Below, one piece after another: positions 37,154-47,996 of a stretch of DNA of 64,000 nucleotides. The stretch is from Mycobacterium sp. SM1. Lineage in GTDB: Bacteria; Actinomycetota; Actinomycetes; Mycobacteriales; Mycobacteriaceae. The stretch covers positions 1 to 64,000 of the forward strand of contig NZ_JAFLNH010000003.1 in NCBI RefSeq assembly GCF_018361265.1, in the 5' to 3' direction. The position numbers were made by a program, and so were the translations under genes. The notes beneath the pieces were generated by a model, which was given only the letters and a program-made list of their open reading frames with translations, was not told where the DNA came from and did no database searches. How positions within the stretch are numbered: the stretch's first letter is position 1; the number at the start of each line of letters is the position of its first letter.

Positions 37154-39019
37154 ATGAGTGCATGCCCGCGCGATGCCGATGGTTCGGGGAATCCCCCGCG
37201 AGCCGAAGACTATTTGGATGCAAATGGCTGCATCGCCCTGCCGGAGGGCATCAGCCTGATCACCTTTCTGGATCGCAGTATCGCTCATTTCGGCGATGCT
37301 CTTGCATACCGCTACCTGGACTACAGCCAGCACCCTGACGGCAAACCCGTCGAGTTGACCTGGGCAGAGGTGGGCACCAGAACCCGGGCAATCGCCGCGC
37401 GGCTGCAGCAAGTGGCTGCTCCCGGGGATCGCGTGGCGGTAGTGGCACCGCAGGGCCTGGACTATGTGGTCGGGTTCTTCGCCGCAATCATGGCCGGCAA
37501 CATCGCGCTACCCTTGTTTGCGCCGGAGCTGCCCGGCCATGCCGAACGCCTCAACGCGATTCTCCAGGATGCGCAGCCCAGCGTTTTTTTGACCACGGCC
37601 GCGGCCAGTGAAGCTGTTCGGGCCTGTGCGCGAATGATCCCGCATGCCCACCGGCCACGCGTCATTGCCATCGATGAGGTACCGGACTCGGTGGGTGTCG
37701 CCTTCGCGCCCGCGGACCTGCACACCGATGACATTGCCTACCTGCAATACACTTCGGGCTCGACACGAACCCCGTTGGGAGTGGAGATCACCCATCGCGC
37801 TGCGGGCACCAACCTTCTGCAGATGATCCTGTCGATCCGTTTGGATAACACCGACATTCATGGTGTGAGCTGGTTGCCGCTCTACCACGATATGGGTCTT
37901 TTGATGATCGGCTTCCCGGCGTTATACGGTGGGCATCTGACGTTCATGTCGCCAATGGCGTTCATCCGCCGGCCATTACGGTGGATTCAGGCATTGTCGG
38001 CGGCTTCGCGGTGCGGGCGTGTTGTCTCACCCGCGCCAAACTTTGCGTTCGAACTCGTCGCGCAGCGGGGGTTGCCCGCCGAGGGGGAGGACATCGAGCT
38101 ACGCAACGTCATCCTGATCAACGGCTCCGAACCGGTCAATATCGAGTCGATCACCAAGTTCACCAAGGCTTTCGAGGCGTACGGGCTGCCGAAAACCGCG
38201 ATCAAGCCCTCCTACGGCATGGCCGAAGCGACGCTGTTTGTGTCGAGCATCGAGCCCACCGCTGAGGCTTCCGCCGCCTACCTCGACCGAGAACGGCTGG
38301 GCGCCGGGCACGCGGTTCGCGTCGCGCCGGATGCTCCCAATGCCGTCGCGTATGTTTCCTGCGGTCGAGTTGCGCGCTGTCAATGGGCGGTGATCGTCGA
38401 CCCGCAGACCCAGGTGGAACTGCCCGATGGCGAGGTGGGCGAGATCTGGTTGCACGGCGACAATATCGGTCGCGGCTACTGGGCGCGAACGGAGGAAACG
38501 CGCGAGACATTCGGCAACAAGCTGCAGTCACCCCTGCCGATGGGCAGTCACGCCGAGGGTGCGCCGATCGATGGCACGTGGATGCGAACGGGTGATCTTG
38601 GTGTCTACCTCGACGGCGAACTCTACATAACGGGTCGCATCAAGGATGCGATCATCATCGACGGCCGGAATCATTACCCCCAAGACATCGAGGCGACTGT
38701 GGCCGCCGCGTCACCGGCGGTGCGATCCGGTTATGTCGCGGCGTTCTCCGTGCCGGCGAGCGAGATGCCGGAAGAAACCAGACGTGACCGCGCGGAAAAC
38801 TTGGTGATCATCGCCGAGCGCGCGCCGGGTGCGGGGCGCGTCGACCCGGAGCCGGTGCTGAAGGCCATCCGGGCAGCGGTCGCGCGCCGACATGGATTGC
38901 CGGTGGCCGACGTACGGCTGGTAGCGGCGGGAACGATCCCGCGCACCACGAGTGGAAAGCTGGCCCGTAGCGCATGCCGCGCCCACTATCTCAGCGGCAC
39001 TTTGGGTGCGCGCAACTAG
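37154..39019 (+). CDS. Fatty-acyl-AMP ligase (FadD/FAAL family)
   Basis: 621 residues from ATG 37154. Adenylation motifs: YLQYTSGSTRTPLGVEITH (P-loop like), SWLPLYHDMGL (characteristic of FAALs), KPSYGMAEATLF, WMRTGDLGVYLDGELYITGRIKDAIIIDGRNHYPQDIEATV, and the C-terminal lysine in RTTSGKLARSACR. FAALs activate fatty acids to acyl-adenylates for polyketide synthases or carrier proteins. No polyketide synthase gene is in the window; the nearest lipid gene is tgs1. Substrate chain length unknown. Confidence 0.9.
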   Translation: MSACPRDADGSGNPPRAEDYLDANGCIALPEGISLITFLDRSIAHFGDALAYRYLDYSQHPDGKPVELTWAEVGTRTRAIAARLQQVAAPGDRVAVVAPQGLDYVVGFFAAIMAGNIALPLFAPELPGHAERLNAILQDAQPSVFLTTAAASEAVRACARMIPHAHRPRVIAIDEVPDSVGVAFAPADLHTDDIAYLQYTSGSTRTPLGVEITHRAAGTNLLQMILSIRLDNTDIHGVSWLPLYHDMGLLMIGFPALYGGHLTFMSPMAFIRRPLRWIQALSAASRCGRVVSPAPNFAFELVAQRGLPAEGEDIELRNVILINGSEPVNIESITKFTKAFEAYGLPKTAIKPSYGMAEATLFVSSIEPTAEASAAYLDRERLGAGHAVRVAPDAPNAVAYVSCGRVARCQWAVIVDPQTQVELPDGEVGEIWLHGDNIGRGYWARTEETRETFGNKLQSPLPMGSHAEGAPIDGTWMRTGDLGVYLDGELYITGRIKDAIIIDGRNHYPQDIEATVAAASPAVRSGYVAAFSVPASEMPEETRRDRAENLVIIAERAPGAGRVDPEPVLKAIRAAVARRHGLPVADVRLVAAGTIPRTTSGKLARSACRAHYLSGTLGARN

Positions 39020-39033
39020 TTGGGTGCGCGCAA

Positions 39034-41469
39034 CTAACGGCGTCGCGGTGTGGCGATCGCGCTTTGCCCGCCGACGTTCGGCTGGCGCCACAACTGCGGA
39101 GGCGTTCTGCTCAGGGGACCCTGCAACCACCAAAGTGCCTCGACAATCGCGGCACCGAGCACACCGATCGCCAGCGCGGTGGCCGTCAACGCGATGTTCG
39201 ACGGATCGAGGCCGAACTTGTGCTGCGTCAACGGGATGCAGAAAATCACCAGGTATGCGCCACCGGACAGCGCGACCAGCATCAGCCGCCACCAAGTGTA
39301 GGGCCGGGCCACCACCGCCAGTACCCACACCGCGATCACCAGCAGGGTGATCAGCGCCGCGGTCGACGCCTGCATCTGCTGGGCCGGGGTCGCCTCAACC
39401 CCCCGGAAAGCCAGCACATAGCACAGGAACGTCGCGATGCCCGCTACCGCGCCGTTCGGCACCGCGGCAATCATCACTCGGCGGGTGAAGCCGGGTTGTG
39501 CGCGTTCATCGTTGGGTGCCAACGACAGGATGAACGCGGGGATCCCGATGGTGAACCAGGCCGCGATGGTCACCTGAATCGGCTCGAACGGGAACATCAA
39601 CGACCTGATGCCCAACGCCTTGGCGCCCAGACCGCTCATGCCGATCAGCAACGCTAGCAGCACCGAGTACACGGTCTTGGTCAAAAACAGGTTGGACACC
39701 CGTTCGATGTTGGCGATCACGCGGCGTCCCTCGCCGACCACGTAGGGAAGGGTGGCGAACCTGTTGTCCAGCAACACAATCTGAGCAACCGCACGTGATG
39801 CGGCACTCCCCGACCCCATAGCCACGCCGATGTCGGCGTCTTTCAGCGCCAGCACGTCGTTGACCCCGTCACCGGTCATCGCCACGGTGTTGCCACGGGA
39901 TTGCAAGGCGTGCACCATCGCACGCTTCTGGTCGGGGCGGACCCGGCCGAAAGCGATGTACTTGGCCACCGTTTCGGCCAGCTCGTCCGGATCGGTGGGC
40001 AACTTACGCGCGTCGAGTACCTCTCCGGCCAGGCCCAGCGCCGCCGCCACTGCGCCCACGGAGGCGGCGTTGTCACCCGAGACAACCTTGACTGAAACAT
40101 TCTGTGCCGCAAAATAATCCAAAGTATTGCGGGCGTCAGGCCGGATCCGTTGAGCCAGCATGATCAAAGCTGCCGGTATGACGGCACCGGGTGCGCCGGG
40201 ATGATCGACCGGTAGGTCGCTAAGCGCGAGCAGCAGCACCCGAAGGCCCCGGGCGCCGGTCTCCTCGGCCTGCTTGGCGACGGGAGAGGATGGATCCAAC
40301 AGCACATCGGGCGCGCCCAGAATCCAGTTGCCGTGCTCGCCGTAGGACACGCCGCTCCATTTGGTGGCCGACTTGAACGGGGCGGTGGCCGTAAGGGTCC
40401 ATCCCGGTGGGTTGCGGTAGGCCTCGGCGATGGCCTGGATGCTGGCGTTGGGGCGGGGGTCATCGGCCGCCATCGACGCCAGGGCGTCGATGATTGTGTC
40501 CATGCCGGGTGCGCCATCCAGCACCTGCAGGTCGGCCACGTGCATCCGGTTCTCGGTCAAGGTGCCCGTTTTGTCGGCGCACACCACGTTGACCCGCGCC
40601 AGCCCTTCGATAGCGGGCAGCTCCTGAACCAGGCATTGCCGCCGGCCCAAGCGCACCACGCCCACCGCGAACGCGATCGACGTCATCAGCACCAGGCCCT
40701 CGGGAACCATCGGCACCAGCGCTCCGACCATGTGCAGCACCGACTGCTGCCAGCCGGCATGCGTGGTGAACAGCTGGGAGTAGATGATCAGCAGCCCGGT
40801 CGGGATCAGCAGATAGGTGATGACCTGCAGGATCTTGTCGATCCCGGCGCGCAACTCCGAGCGCACCAGGGTGAACTTGCTGGCCTCCCGGGTCAGCCGG
40901 GCGGCATAGGCGTCGCGCCCGACCGTGGTGGCGCGGTAGGCTCCGGTGCCGGCGACGACGAAGCTGCCGGACATCACGGTGTCCCCGGCCCCCTTTAGAA
41001 CGGGGTCGGCCTCGCCGGTGAGCAGCGATTCATCGATCTCTAGGGCGGAGCCTTCGATCACCACCCCGTCGACGACGATCTGGTCGCCGGGGCCCAGTTC
41101 GATGATGTCGTCAAGCACCACCTCGTTGGGCAGCAGCTCACGGGTTCCATCGGCCCGGCGCACCAAAGGCTTGGCCTGCCCGACGATGGTGAGTTTGTCC
41201 AGCGTCTGCTTTGCCCGCAGCTCTTGCACCATGCCGACGACGCTGTTGGCGATGATCAACAGCCCGAACAGGGCGTTGATCATCGAGCCCGTCGCCAGCA
41301 CGATGACAAACAGCACAGCCAGGATCGCGTTGATCCGGGTGAACGTGTTGGCTCGCACGATATCGGCCACGCTGCGCGTCACGCGGGCGGGAATGTCGTT
41401 GGCCTTGCCCTCGGCAACCCGTTGGGCGACTTCGGCCTCGGTGAGCCCGATCGCCTGCGCGGCGGTCAT
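39034..41469 (-). CDS. P-type cation ATPase, CtpE-like
   Basis: 811 residues. TGEADP actuator motif, [20 protein letters not shown] in helix 4, phosphorylation motif DKTGT in [35 protein letters not shown], and a C-terminal six-helix block. This closely follows M. tuberculosis CtpE (Rv0908, 797 residues), a Ca2+-transporting P2-type pump that lacks some classical cytoplasmic motifs. The GDGVND motif is followed by VLA where APA is commoner. It ends 12 bases from the upstream ATPase gene stop-to-start, so the two pumps are probably co-transcribed. Confidence 0.88.
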   Translation of the reverse strand: MTAAQAIGLTEAEVAQRVAEGKANDIPARVTRSVADIVRANTFTRINAILAVLFVIVLATGSMINALFGLLIIANSVVGMVQELRAKQTLDKLTIVGQAKPLVRRADGTRELLPNEVVLDDIIELGPGDQIVVDGVVIEGSALEIDESLLTGEADPVLKGAGDTVMSGSFVVAGTGAYRATTVGRDAYAARLTREASKFTLVRSELRAGIDKILQVITYLLIPTGLLIIYSQLFTTHAGWQQSVLHMVGALVPMVPEGLVLMTSIAFAVGVVRLGRRQCLVQELPAIEGLARVNVVCADKTGTLTENRMHVADLQVLDGAPGMDTIIDALASMAADDPRPNASIQAIAEAYRNPPGWTLTATAPFKSATKWSGVSYGEHGNWILGAPDVLLDPSSPVAKQAEETGARGLRVLLLALSDLPVDHPGAPGAVIPAALIMLAQRIRPDARNTLDYFAAQNVSVKVVSGDNAASVGAVAAALGLAGEVLDARKLPTDPDELAETVAKYIAFGRVRPDQKRAMVHALQSRGNTVAMTGDGVNDVLALKDADIGVAMGSGSAASRAVAQIVLLDNRFATLPYVVGEGRRVIANIERVSNLFLTKTVYSVLLALLIGMSGLGAKALGIRSLMFPFEPIQVTIAAWFTIGIPAFILSLAPNDERAQPGFTRRVMIAAVPNGAVAGIATFLCYVLAFRGVEATPAQQMQASTAALITLLVIAVWVLAVVARPYTWWRLMLVALSGGAYLVIFCIPLTQHKFGLDPSNIALTATALAIGVLGAAIVEALWWLQGPLSRTPPQLWRQPNVGGQSAIATPRRR

Positions 41470-41480
41470 GCCGCGACAGC

Positions 41481-44411
41481 CTATCGGCTGGACAGGCGCG
41501 CCGTGCCGTCCGCGGGCTGCACCGGCGCGCCGCGGCGCCGCCGCTTCTCATCCGAGCGCCGCAGCCAGTAGCGCCACATTTCGTCGGCACCCCACACGAT
41601 GACGGGATAGGGCAGCAAGAGCACCAGGTCACCGGCCGGTAATGCGGCGGTGCCTAACAGGGCTTGCAGCGGCGGGGTGTAGACGAACACCGCCGCGAGC
41701 ATGATTTCGGCGGCGATACCTGCCAGCAGATAGCGATTGCTGAACACGCCCACCGACCACAGCGAGGCCCGGTGGGTGCGTACCGCAAAGGCGGTGCCGA
41801 TTTGCCCGGCGATCATGCCGAGAAACGTCATCGTGGTCGCCTGCAGGTAGGCGTGATGCAGTGGCGCGCCCACACCCACCGGGGCACCGGGATGCCAGCC
41901 GGCTTTCAGCAGCACATAGAAGAAGCCGCTCAGCTGCAGGGCAGCGACGATCGCACCGAGGAAAAGCCACGCCCGCACCAGCATCGGCGCACAAATGACG
42001 CCTTCCCCGCGGGGACGTGGCGGGCGGGCCATAATACCCGGTTCGGCGGGTTCGCGACTCAGTGCCAGCGCCGGCAGGGTCTCGCTTCCCACGTCGAAGG
42101 CCAGCAGCTGCAAGATGGGCAACGGCAGGGGAATTAGGCCCCCGCCGAGCGCGAACACCAAGAACGGCACGGTTTCCGGTGTGGCGTGGGCAAAGATGTA
42201 GATGATGAATTTGCGGACGTTGTCATAGATACGCCGGCCGGCGTGGATGGCGGTGACGATCGTGCTGAAGTTGTCGTCGGTGAGGACCATGGTGGCGGCC
42301 TCGCGGGCGACGTCGGTGCCCGACAGTCCCATGGCGACGCCGATGTCGGCGCGGCGCAAAGCGGGAGCGTCGTTGACCCCGTCGCCGGTCATGGCGACCA
42401 CATGCCCCTCGATGCGCAGCGCCTCGGCGATGTGCAGCTTGGCCTCCGGGGACGCCCGGGCGAAGATCAAATCAGGGTGGTCGCGGATCAGCGCGGCGAG
42501 CTGTTTTTCGGTCAGCCGCTCGAACTGCTCAGCGGTGACCACAGTGGGGTGGGCACCGGTGATGCCGACCCGCTGGGCGATCGCGCCTGCGGTCAACGGG
42601 TGATCGCCGGTGATCACGATGATGCGGATTCCCGCGGCGTGACATTGAGCGACCGACTCCGTGACGCCCGGACGCGGCGGATCCAGCAGCGCGATCAGGC
42701 CCACCAGCCACAGGTCGCCTTCGACGTCGACCCGCCGCTGCGGCAAGGCGATGGTGGCCGGTAGTTGGCGCTGGGCAAACGCGAGCACCCGCAGCCCTTG
42801 CGCGGCAAGCGTATTCGCCTCGCTCTCCACTTTCCGGCGCTGCTGCTCATCCAGGGCCAGCGCGCTGCCATCGGCGGCCATCAGCTGGGTGCAGCGTGAC
42901 AGCACCGCCTCGGGTGCGCCCTTGGTGTGCACCACCAGCGACCCATCGTCGGCCTGGTCGATGGTGGACATCAGCTTCAGCTCGGGATTGAAGTGAAACT
43001 GCCAGCGGCGCCGGCGTTCTCGCCGACCACTGTCGGTGTCGGCACCAAGTCTGCGAGCCAGCGTCAGCACGGCGACCTCGGTGGGATCACCGACCGGGCC
43101 GGCAATGTCGTCCAGGCGTGCATTGTTGCAGTCGGCCGCGATGCGGCCGAGCGACTGCAATGGCATCGGGAAGGGTGTCTTACCGCCCGCGGCATCCGGG
43201 ACGTGCGTCTCGAGGTCGAGTCGGCCCGCGGTGGTCCACACCGCAACGGCGGTCATGCGGTTTTCGGTCAGTGTGCCGGTCTTGTCGGTACAGATCACGT
43301 CCGTCGAGCCCAGCGTTTCCACCGCAGAGAGTCGTTTGACCAGCGCACCGCGGCCCGCCAGCTCCCGCACCGCCACCGCCAGCGCCAGCGTGATCACCGG
43401 CAGCAGACCTTCGGGCACCATGCCGGCCAGCAACCCCGCGGCGAAGACGATGGAGTTGATCAGGGTCAGATGGGCGGCGATCGTGGCAACCGGGATGAAC
43501 GACAGCGCCAGCATCAGCGAGACCGCCGCGATCAGCCAGGCCACCCGCCGAACCTGGTGCTCCAGCGGGCTGGGCTCGGGTTTCACCCTCTCGGACAGCG
43601 CCGCGATCCGGCCAATCTCGGTGCCCATCCCCGTCGCGAACACGACGCCCCGGGCTTCACCGCCGGTGCAATTGGTGCCGCTGAAAGCCAGCTCGTGCGC
43701 ACGAAGCAGGGGCACGTGCACATCCACCATCGCCGCTGACCGCACCGCAGGCACCGATTCCCCGGTCAGCGCCGACATGTCGACCTCGATCGCTCCGCTC
43801 AACAGCCGGATATCGGCGGGGATGCGATCGCCCTCCTTGATGACCACGATGTCGCCGGGCACCACCTGCGTCGCGTCGATCTCGACGACCCTGCCGTCCC
43901 GTTCGACGTTGGCGCGCTGCGGAAGATACTTCGCCAGCGCCTCTACCGCGCGTTCGGCCTGCAGTTCCTGCACGAAGGCGAACGCCGCGTTGAGCACGAT
44001 AATCAAGATCACCGCTGCGGCGACCACGTTCGAGCCCACGATCAACAACAGCCCGGCGGCCAGCCACAGCAACAACGCCAACGGGTGGGTAAACTGGCGC
44101 GCCAACTCTGCCGGCCACCGCCGCCCGCCCCGCCGTTGCAACGCATTAGGGCCATATTGCAGCAGTCGCCGCGCCGCCTCGGCGCTGGTCAACCCCTCCC
44201 GGCCGGTGCGCAGATCACGCAACAGCCGGTCTGCGGCCTCTTCGGGGTCAAGGACCGTCACAGCACCGCCGGCCGACTCCGCGGCGGTTAAGTGGCTTTT
44301 ATGGGTCCGGATATGGCTCATGCGGGTCGGCACGACCGGTGGTGGGCCATCGACGCTCGGCGATCTCTCCTCGGTCACCGATGGGCCTCCCACGCTTGGG
44401 CTAAGGGGCAC
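41481..44411 (-). CDS. P2-type cation-transporting ATPase (CtpF/PMA-like)
   Basis: 976 residues (946 if ATG 44321 is used). A cation-ATPase N-terminal domain ([19 protein letters not shown]), [57 protein letters not shown] and C-terminal membrane block ([24 protein letters not shown]) are all present. The family pumps Ca2+, Mn2+, Na+ or K+; helix-6 residues differ from CtpF (Rv1997), so the ion cannot be assigned. The gene lies directly upstream of the CtpE-like pump. No DosR box is evident near its start. Confidence 0.85.
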   Translation of the reverse strand: MPLSPSVGGPSVTEERSPSVDGPPPVVPTRMSHIRTHKSHLTAAESAGGAVTVLDPEEAADRLLRDLRTGREGLTSAEAARRLLQYGPNALQRRGGRRWPAELARQFTHPLALLLWLAAGLLLIVGSNVVAAAVILIIVLNAAFAFVQELQAERAVEALAKYLPQRANVERDGRVVEIDATQVVPGDIVVIKEGDRIPADIRLLSGAIEVDMSALTGESVPAVRSAAMVDVHVPLLRAHELAFSGTNCTGGEARGVVFATGMGTEIGRIAALSERVKPEPSPLEHQVRRVAWLIAAVSLMLALSFIPVATIAAHLTLINSIVFAAGLLAGMVPEGLLPVITLALAVAVRELAGRGALVKRLSAVETLGSTDVICTDKTGTLTENRMTAVAVWTTAGRLDLETHVPDAAGGKTPFPMPLQSLGRIAADCNNARLDDIAGPVGDPTEVAVLTLARRLGADTDSGRRERRRRWQFHFNPELKLMSTIDQADDGSLVVHTKGAPEAVLSRCTQLMAADGSALALDEQQRRKVESEANTLAAQGLRVLAFAQRQLPATIALPQRRVDVEGDLWLVGLIALLDPPRPGVTESVAQCHAAGIRIIVITGDHPLTAGAIAQRVGITGAHPTVVTAEQFERLTEKQLAALIRDHPDLIFARASPEAKLHIAEALRIEGHVVAMTGDGVNDAPALRRADIGVAMGLSGTDVAREAATMVLTDDNFSTIVTAIHAGRRIYDNVRKFIIYIFAHATPETVPFLVFALGGGLIPLPLPILQLLAFDVGSETLPALALSREPAEPGIMARPPRPRGEGVICAPMLVRAWLFLGAIVAALQLSGFFYVLLKAGWHPGAPVGVGAPLHHAYLQATTMTFLGMIAGQIGTAFAVRTHRASLWSVGVFSNRYLLAGIAAEIMLAAVFVYTPPLQALLGTAALPAGDLVLLLPYPVIVWGADEMWRYWLRRSDEKRRRRGAPVQPADGTARLSSR

Positions 44412-44465
44412 CGATGCCCATGCGAATACGGTTTCTGCCGACGCTATCGATGATATTAAGCATCA

Positions 44466-44744
44466 TTAACCGTCGTGGGCGGGTGGATCGTTCAGGATCG
44501 CCGCTTGCGTTGACGCCAGTCGGGCCCGGGCGCGCTCGTCGGCTGCCTGCTGCTCCGCCTGGGTGACAATGACCGCGTCGGGTCCGGGAAACACCAGCGC
44601 CTCATGTCCGGTGTCCAGCCAGCGCACCATGTAGGGCGGCGAGCCGTCCGTGCCGTGCACCTCGGTGATCATCCCGCGATGCTCCGGCTGCTCGTTGGTC
44701 CTGCCCTTGACCACCAACCAATCACCGGTGTTGGCCCTCATCAT
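44466..44744 (-). CDS. DUF1918 domain protein
   Basis: 92 residues (two successive ATGs at 44744 and 44741). ANTGDWLVVKG, HRGMITEVHGTDGSPPYMVRWLDTGHEALVFPGPDA is the DUF1918 signature, a small SH3-like barrel common in actinobacteria and often near stress genes. Function unknown. The start is preceded by three tandem 15-base units, each offering AAAGGGG on the reverse strand, so it has redundant ribosome sites. It lies upstream of the two cation pumps on the same strand. Confidence 0.85.
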   Translation of the reverse strand: MMRANTGDWLVVKGRTNEQPEHRGMITEVHGTDGSPPYMVRWLDTGHEALVFPGPDAVIVTQAEQQAADERARARLASTQAAILNDPPAHDG

Positions 44745-44787
44745 TTACCCCTTTGCTGGTTACCCCTTTGCTGGTTACCCCTTTGCC
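44745..44787. repeat. Three tandem 15-bp repeats abutting the DUF1918 start
   Basis: TTACCCCTTTGCTGG is repeated at 44745-44759, 44760-44774 and (partly) 44775-44787. On the gene strand each unit contains AAAGGGGTAA, so the copy next to the ATG is a Shine-Dalgarno sequence and the others are spare copies. Such an array can vary in copy number by slippage. Confidence 0.75.
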
Positions 44788-45178
44788 TCAGTTGGCTTTC
44801 ATGATGCGGGCACCGCGAATATTCGTGGTAGGGCAGTACGGCACCAGCCTCGGGGGCCAAAGGTCCATCCGGATCCCGCAGTCCTGGGGTGTCTTGACAT
44901 CCGCGCCGGTCGCCAAGCCTGGCGCGCATGGGGTGTAGCATGCCGGGAGTATCTGCGGCGGTGCAGTTGCGGCGCAGGGTTGGCGCAACCGTTTTCGCAC
45001 GCCATCGCGTTCGGTAGCGACCGCGGTCGATTCGCAGTTGCAGCTCACCGGGTTTCGGGGCCATTGGAGGGCCATTGGTCCTGACGACGGCGGACCTTTT
45101 GCCCCAGCCTGGCACACGGCCGACGACAGTACGCTTCGAGCGTGACCGACGTGATTGGCAGCGCGTGAGGGAGGCGAG
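44788..45178. other. Gene-free stretch between DUF1918 and USP genes
   Basis: No frame gives a recognisable protein. A reverse-strand open frame (ending at 44788) has several Cys residues but no clear start or family. A weak DosR-like sequence (45069-45082, GGGCCATTGGTCCT) lies about 95 bases before the USP gene. Confidence 0.35.
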
Positions 45179-46072
45179 ATGTGCGAAGCGGCAACGAAGT
45201 ACGGGATATTGGTTGGTGTCGACGGTTCGGTGGAGGCGGTCGCTGCCATCCGCTGGGCGACCCGGGAAGCCCTGCTGCGCGGTCAGCCGATCACGCTGAT
45301 GCACGTTGTCGCCCCGGCCCCCGACTGGGCCACGCCTTCCAGGCAGGCGCAACTTGCCCGGGCGTGGGAGAAAAACGCCAACGACGTCATCGAGCAAGCG
45401 CGTCAGGCGGTGCTGGCCGGCGCGGAGGCATCCGATCCTCCCGAGCTACACACCGAGGTGGCCCATTCGGCCGTGGTGCCGGCACTTATCGACGCGTCCC
45501 GGCAGGCCGAGATGACCGTCATCGGTAGTCATGGGATGAGCGCGCTGAGCCGTTTCCTATTGGGCTCGGTCAGTGATGGCTTGCTTCACCACGGCTACGG
45601 CCCGATCGCCATCATTCATGGCGACCGGGCGGTCGACGAGCAGGCACCGGTTGTGCTGGGCATCGACGGGTCGCCTGCCTCAGAAGCGGCCACCGCCTTG
45701 GCTTTCGATGAGGCGTCGCGTCGGGGTGTGCGCCTTGTCGCGGTACACGCCTGGAGCGATGTCGGGGTTTTCCCGATCCTTGGGATGGATTGGCGGGAAT
45801 ACGAAGCCCAAGGTAACGAGGTCTTGGCCGAACGCCTGGCCGGATGGCAAGAACGATATCCGGATGTGACCGTGCGCCGCCGGCTGGTGTGCGACAAACC
45901 GGCCCACTGGCTCATCGAGGAATCCCACCACGCCCAGCTTGTCGTGGTCGGCAGCCATGGCCGGGGCGGGTTCCCCGGCATGCTGCTGGGCTCGGTGAGT
46001 TCCGCGGTGGCGCAGTCCGTCGACATTCCGGTGCTTGTCGTGCGGCCTCGCGACGCGGCAGGCCGCATATGA
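45179..46072 (+). CDS. Universal stress protein, tandem USP domains
   Basis: 297 residues from ATG 45179 with GGGAGG upstream. Two complete USP domains: VGVDGSVEAVAAIRWATREAL with GSHGMSALSRFLLGSVSDG, and [24 protein letters not shown] with GSHGRGGFPGMLLGSVSSAV. Both ATP motifs are intact. The second half is nearly the same as in the USP at 8033-8920, so the two are recent paralogues. It is separated by 34 bases from the convergent DUF302 gene. Confidence 0.9.
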   Translation: MCEAATKYGILVGVDGSVEAVAAIRWATREALLRGQPITLMHVVAPAPDWATPSRQAQLARAWEKNANDVIEQARQAVLAGAEASDPPELHTEVAHSAVVPALIDASRQAEMTVIGSHGMSALSRFLLGSVSDGLLHHGYGPIAIIHGDRAVDEQAPVVLGIDGSPASEAATALAFDEASRRGVRLVAVHAWSDVGVFPILGMDWREYEAQGNEVLAERLAGWQERYPDVTVRRRLVCDKPAHWLIEESHHAQLVVVGSHGRGGFPGMLLGSVSSAVAQSVDIPVLVVRPRDAAGRI

Positions 46073-46106
46073 CCGACCGTGCGCCCGCTCCGGTACGTCA
46101 GGCGCG

Positions 46107-46526
46107 TTACCGAGTCTGGGCGGGCTGACCAACCGCGCTGATCGCCGCCTGCAGCTTGCTCGCGGCTTGGTCGGCGATTTCTTGCAGCCCCTCCGGTTGG
46201 CCTGCCACCTGGACCATGATTTGCGGATCCATCGCCTCCACGATGATCGCGTCGCTCTGGCCGGCGAGGTCGGCCCGCACCACCACGTTGCACGGCAACA
46301 GCTGGCCGATCTCGCGGTCCACATCCAGCGCACGATGCGCCAAGGAGGGGTTGCAGGCACCAAGGATCAGATAATCCTCCATCTCCTGACCGAGCTTTTC
46401 CTTCAGCGTGGCTTTGACATCGATCTTCGTCAGCACACCGAAGCCCTGATCGGCCAGCGCTCGGGTGACGCGATCAACCGCTTCACCGAACGAGGTGTGC
46501 AGCTTGGTGCTAAGGCCCAGCGTCAT
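46107..46526 (-). CDS. DUF302 domain protein
   Basis: 139 residues. STKLHTSFGEAVDRVTRALADQGFGVLTKIDVKATLKEKLG, YLILGACNPSLAHRAL and GQLLPCNVVVRAD are the conserved parts of the DUF302 fold. Such genes often sit beside CsoR-type repressors and sulfur or redox genes; biochemical role unknown. It lies 68 bases downstream of the CstR/CsoR-like repressor on the same strand, so they likely form an operon controlled by the palindrome at 46891. Confidence 0.85.
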   Translation of the reverse strand: MTLGLSTKLHTSFGEAVDRVTRALADQGFGVLTKIDVKATLKEKLGQEMEDYLILGACNPSLAHRALDVDREIGQLLPCNVVVRADLAGQSDAIIVEAMDPQIMVQVAGQPEGLQEIADQAASKLQAAISAVGQPAQTR

Positions 46527-46594
46527 TGCTACTCCTCCCTAGTCCTTCGTGACTGTTGACATGCTCTGCCGTTTGCGATCCGCGCACCTGCGAT

Positions 46595-47008
<414 letters not shown>

Positions 47009-47010
47009 TT

Positions 47011-47376
47011 ATGAGCCAACACACCCATTACCAGGAAGTGCTCAACGAGCTGAACCCGCAGCATCGCGCCCTCAAGGCAATGATCCCGGAGGTCTACCGC
47101 GGGTACCTGGAAATGCAAAAAGCCGCGCAGACTCCCGGCGCGTTAGACACGAAAGTCAAAGAACTCATCGCGCTGGCGATCGGCATCGTGGCCGGGTGCG
47201 ATGGCTGCATCGCCTCACACGCCCGAGCCGCCGTGCGTGCCGGGGCGAGCAAGCAAGAAGCCGCCGAGGCCATCGGCGTCAGCATCCAAATGCACGGTGG
47301 GCCGGCCACCATCTACGGCGCTCGCGCTTATGACGCGTTTTGTGAGTTCGCCGACGCCACGTCACCGGCCCGATGA
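47011..47376 (+). CDS. AhpD/carboxymuconolactone decarboxylase-family thiol protein
   Basis: 121 residues from ATG 47011; an upstream ATG at 46993 lies within the operator and is unlikely. The redox signature E-x-x-C-x-x-C-x-x-x-H is seen in AIGIVAGCDGCIASHARAAV (Cys63, Cys66, His70), the same dithiol motif that lets AhpD act as a peroxidase partner. GASKQEAAEAIGVSIQMHGGPA completes the fold. It likely reduces peroxides or persulfides with help from the thioredoxin encoded 126 bases downstream. Confidence 0.88.
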   Translation: MSQHTHYQEVLNELNPQHRALKAMIPEVYRGYLEMQKAAQTPGALDTKVKELIALAIGIVAGCDGCIASHARAAVRAGASKQEAAEAIGVSIQMHGGPATIYGARAYDAFCEFADATSPAR

Positions 47377-47502
47377 GCATCGGAGGCGGGGCGCCGGGCA
47401 TCCGGCCGACTGCTATCCGGAAACGGACCGCTTTGAGGTTTTCGTCATCCACGCCGACACGCCGACACGGCAACGAAAGGAAACGAAAGGATAGGTGCTG
47501 CA

Positions 47503-47877
47503 ATGACCATAAAAAATCTCACCTTCACCGATTTCGAGTCGACGATCCTGGAAAACCCAATCGTGCTCGTCGACTTCTGGGCGCCGTGGTGTGGCCCGTG
47601 CCGGGCTTTCGGTCCGGTCTTCGAACAGTCCGCCCAAAACTACCCGGACATTGTGCACGCCAAAGTCAACACCGAAGATGAGCGGGAGCTGGCCGCAGCG
47701 GCCGGCATCCGATCCATCCCGACCATCATGGCTTTTCGCGACGGCGTCCTGGTGTACAGCCAGCCCGGGGCGATGCCTCCGGCGGTGCTCGACGATCTGA
47801 TCGGCCAGATCAAGGCCCTCGACATGGAGGCGGTTCGCGCCCGGATCGCCGCGCGCCGTGCTGACGCTAAAGCCTAA
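47503..47877 (+). CDS. Thioredoxin
   Basis: 124 residues with the active site WAPWCGPCR (Cys30, Cys33), cis-proline loop RSIPTIMAFRDG, and a C-terminal helical extension (IKALDMEAVRARIAARRADAKA) longer than in the usual 105-110 residue thioredoxin. It should be a cytosolic dithiol reductant. It follows the AhpD-like gene on the same strand, so a shared transcript from the operator at 46979 is likely. Confidence 0.92.
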   Translation: MTIKNLTFTDFESTILENPIVLVDFWAPWCGPCRAFGPVFEQSAQNYPDIVHAKVNTEDERELAAAAGIRSIPTIMAFRDGVLVYSQPGAMPPAVLDDLIGQIKALDMEAVRARIAARRADAKA

Positions 47878-47996
47878 GCAGCACAACAGTGCTTTCATTG
47901 TCGATGTGCGCAGCTACATGCTGCTGGCAACGCCGAGTTTCCCACGGCAGCAGCTAAATTCGGGTAATCGGCTAGGACGCGACGTCGGGAGATGCC

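Noticed and set aside
44745..44787. Tandem TTACCCCTTT units, considered as CsoR/CstR operators or a CRISPR-like array
   Set aside because: They are direct, not inverted, lack GGGGTAA partners on the same strand and have no spacers.
45069..45082. DosR-like sequence before the USP gene at 45179
   Set aside because: Only partly matches the consensus (the first G of the core is missing on the reverse strand); kept as a remark, not a site.
44788..45249. Reverse frame of about 153 codons with several Cys between DUF1918 and USP
   Set aside because: No family, no ribosome site, and it runs antisense into the USP gene.
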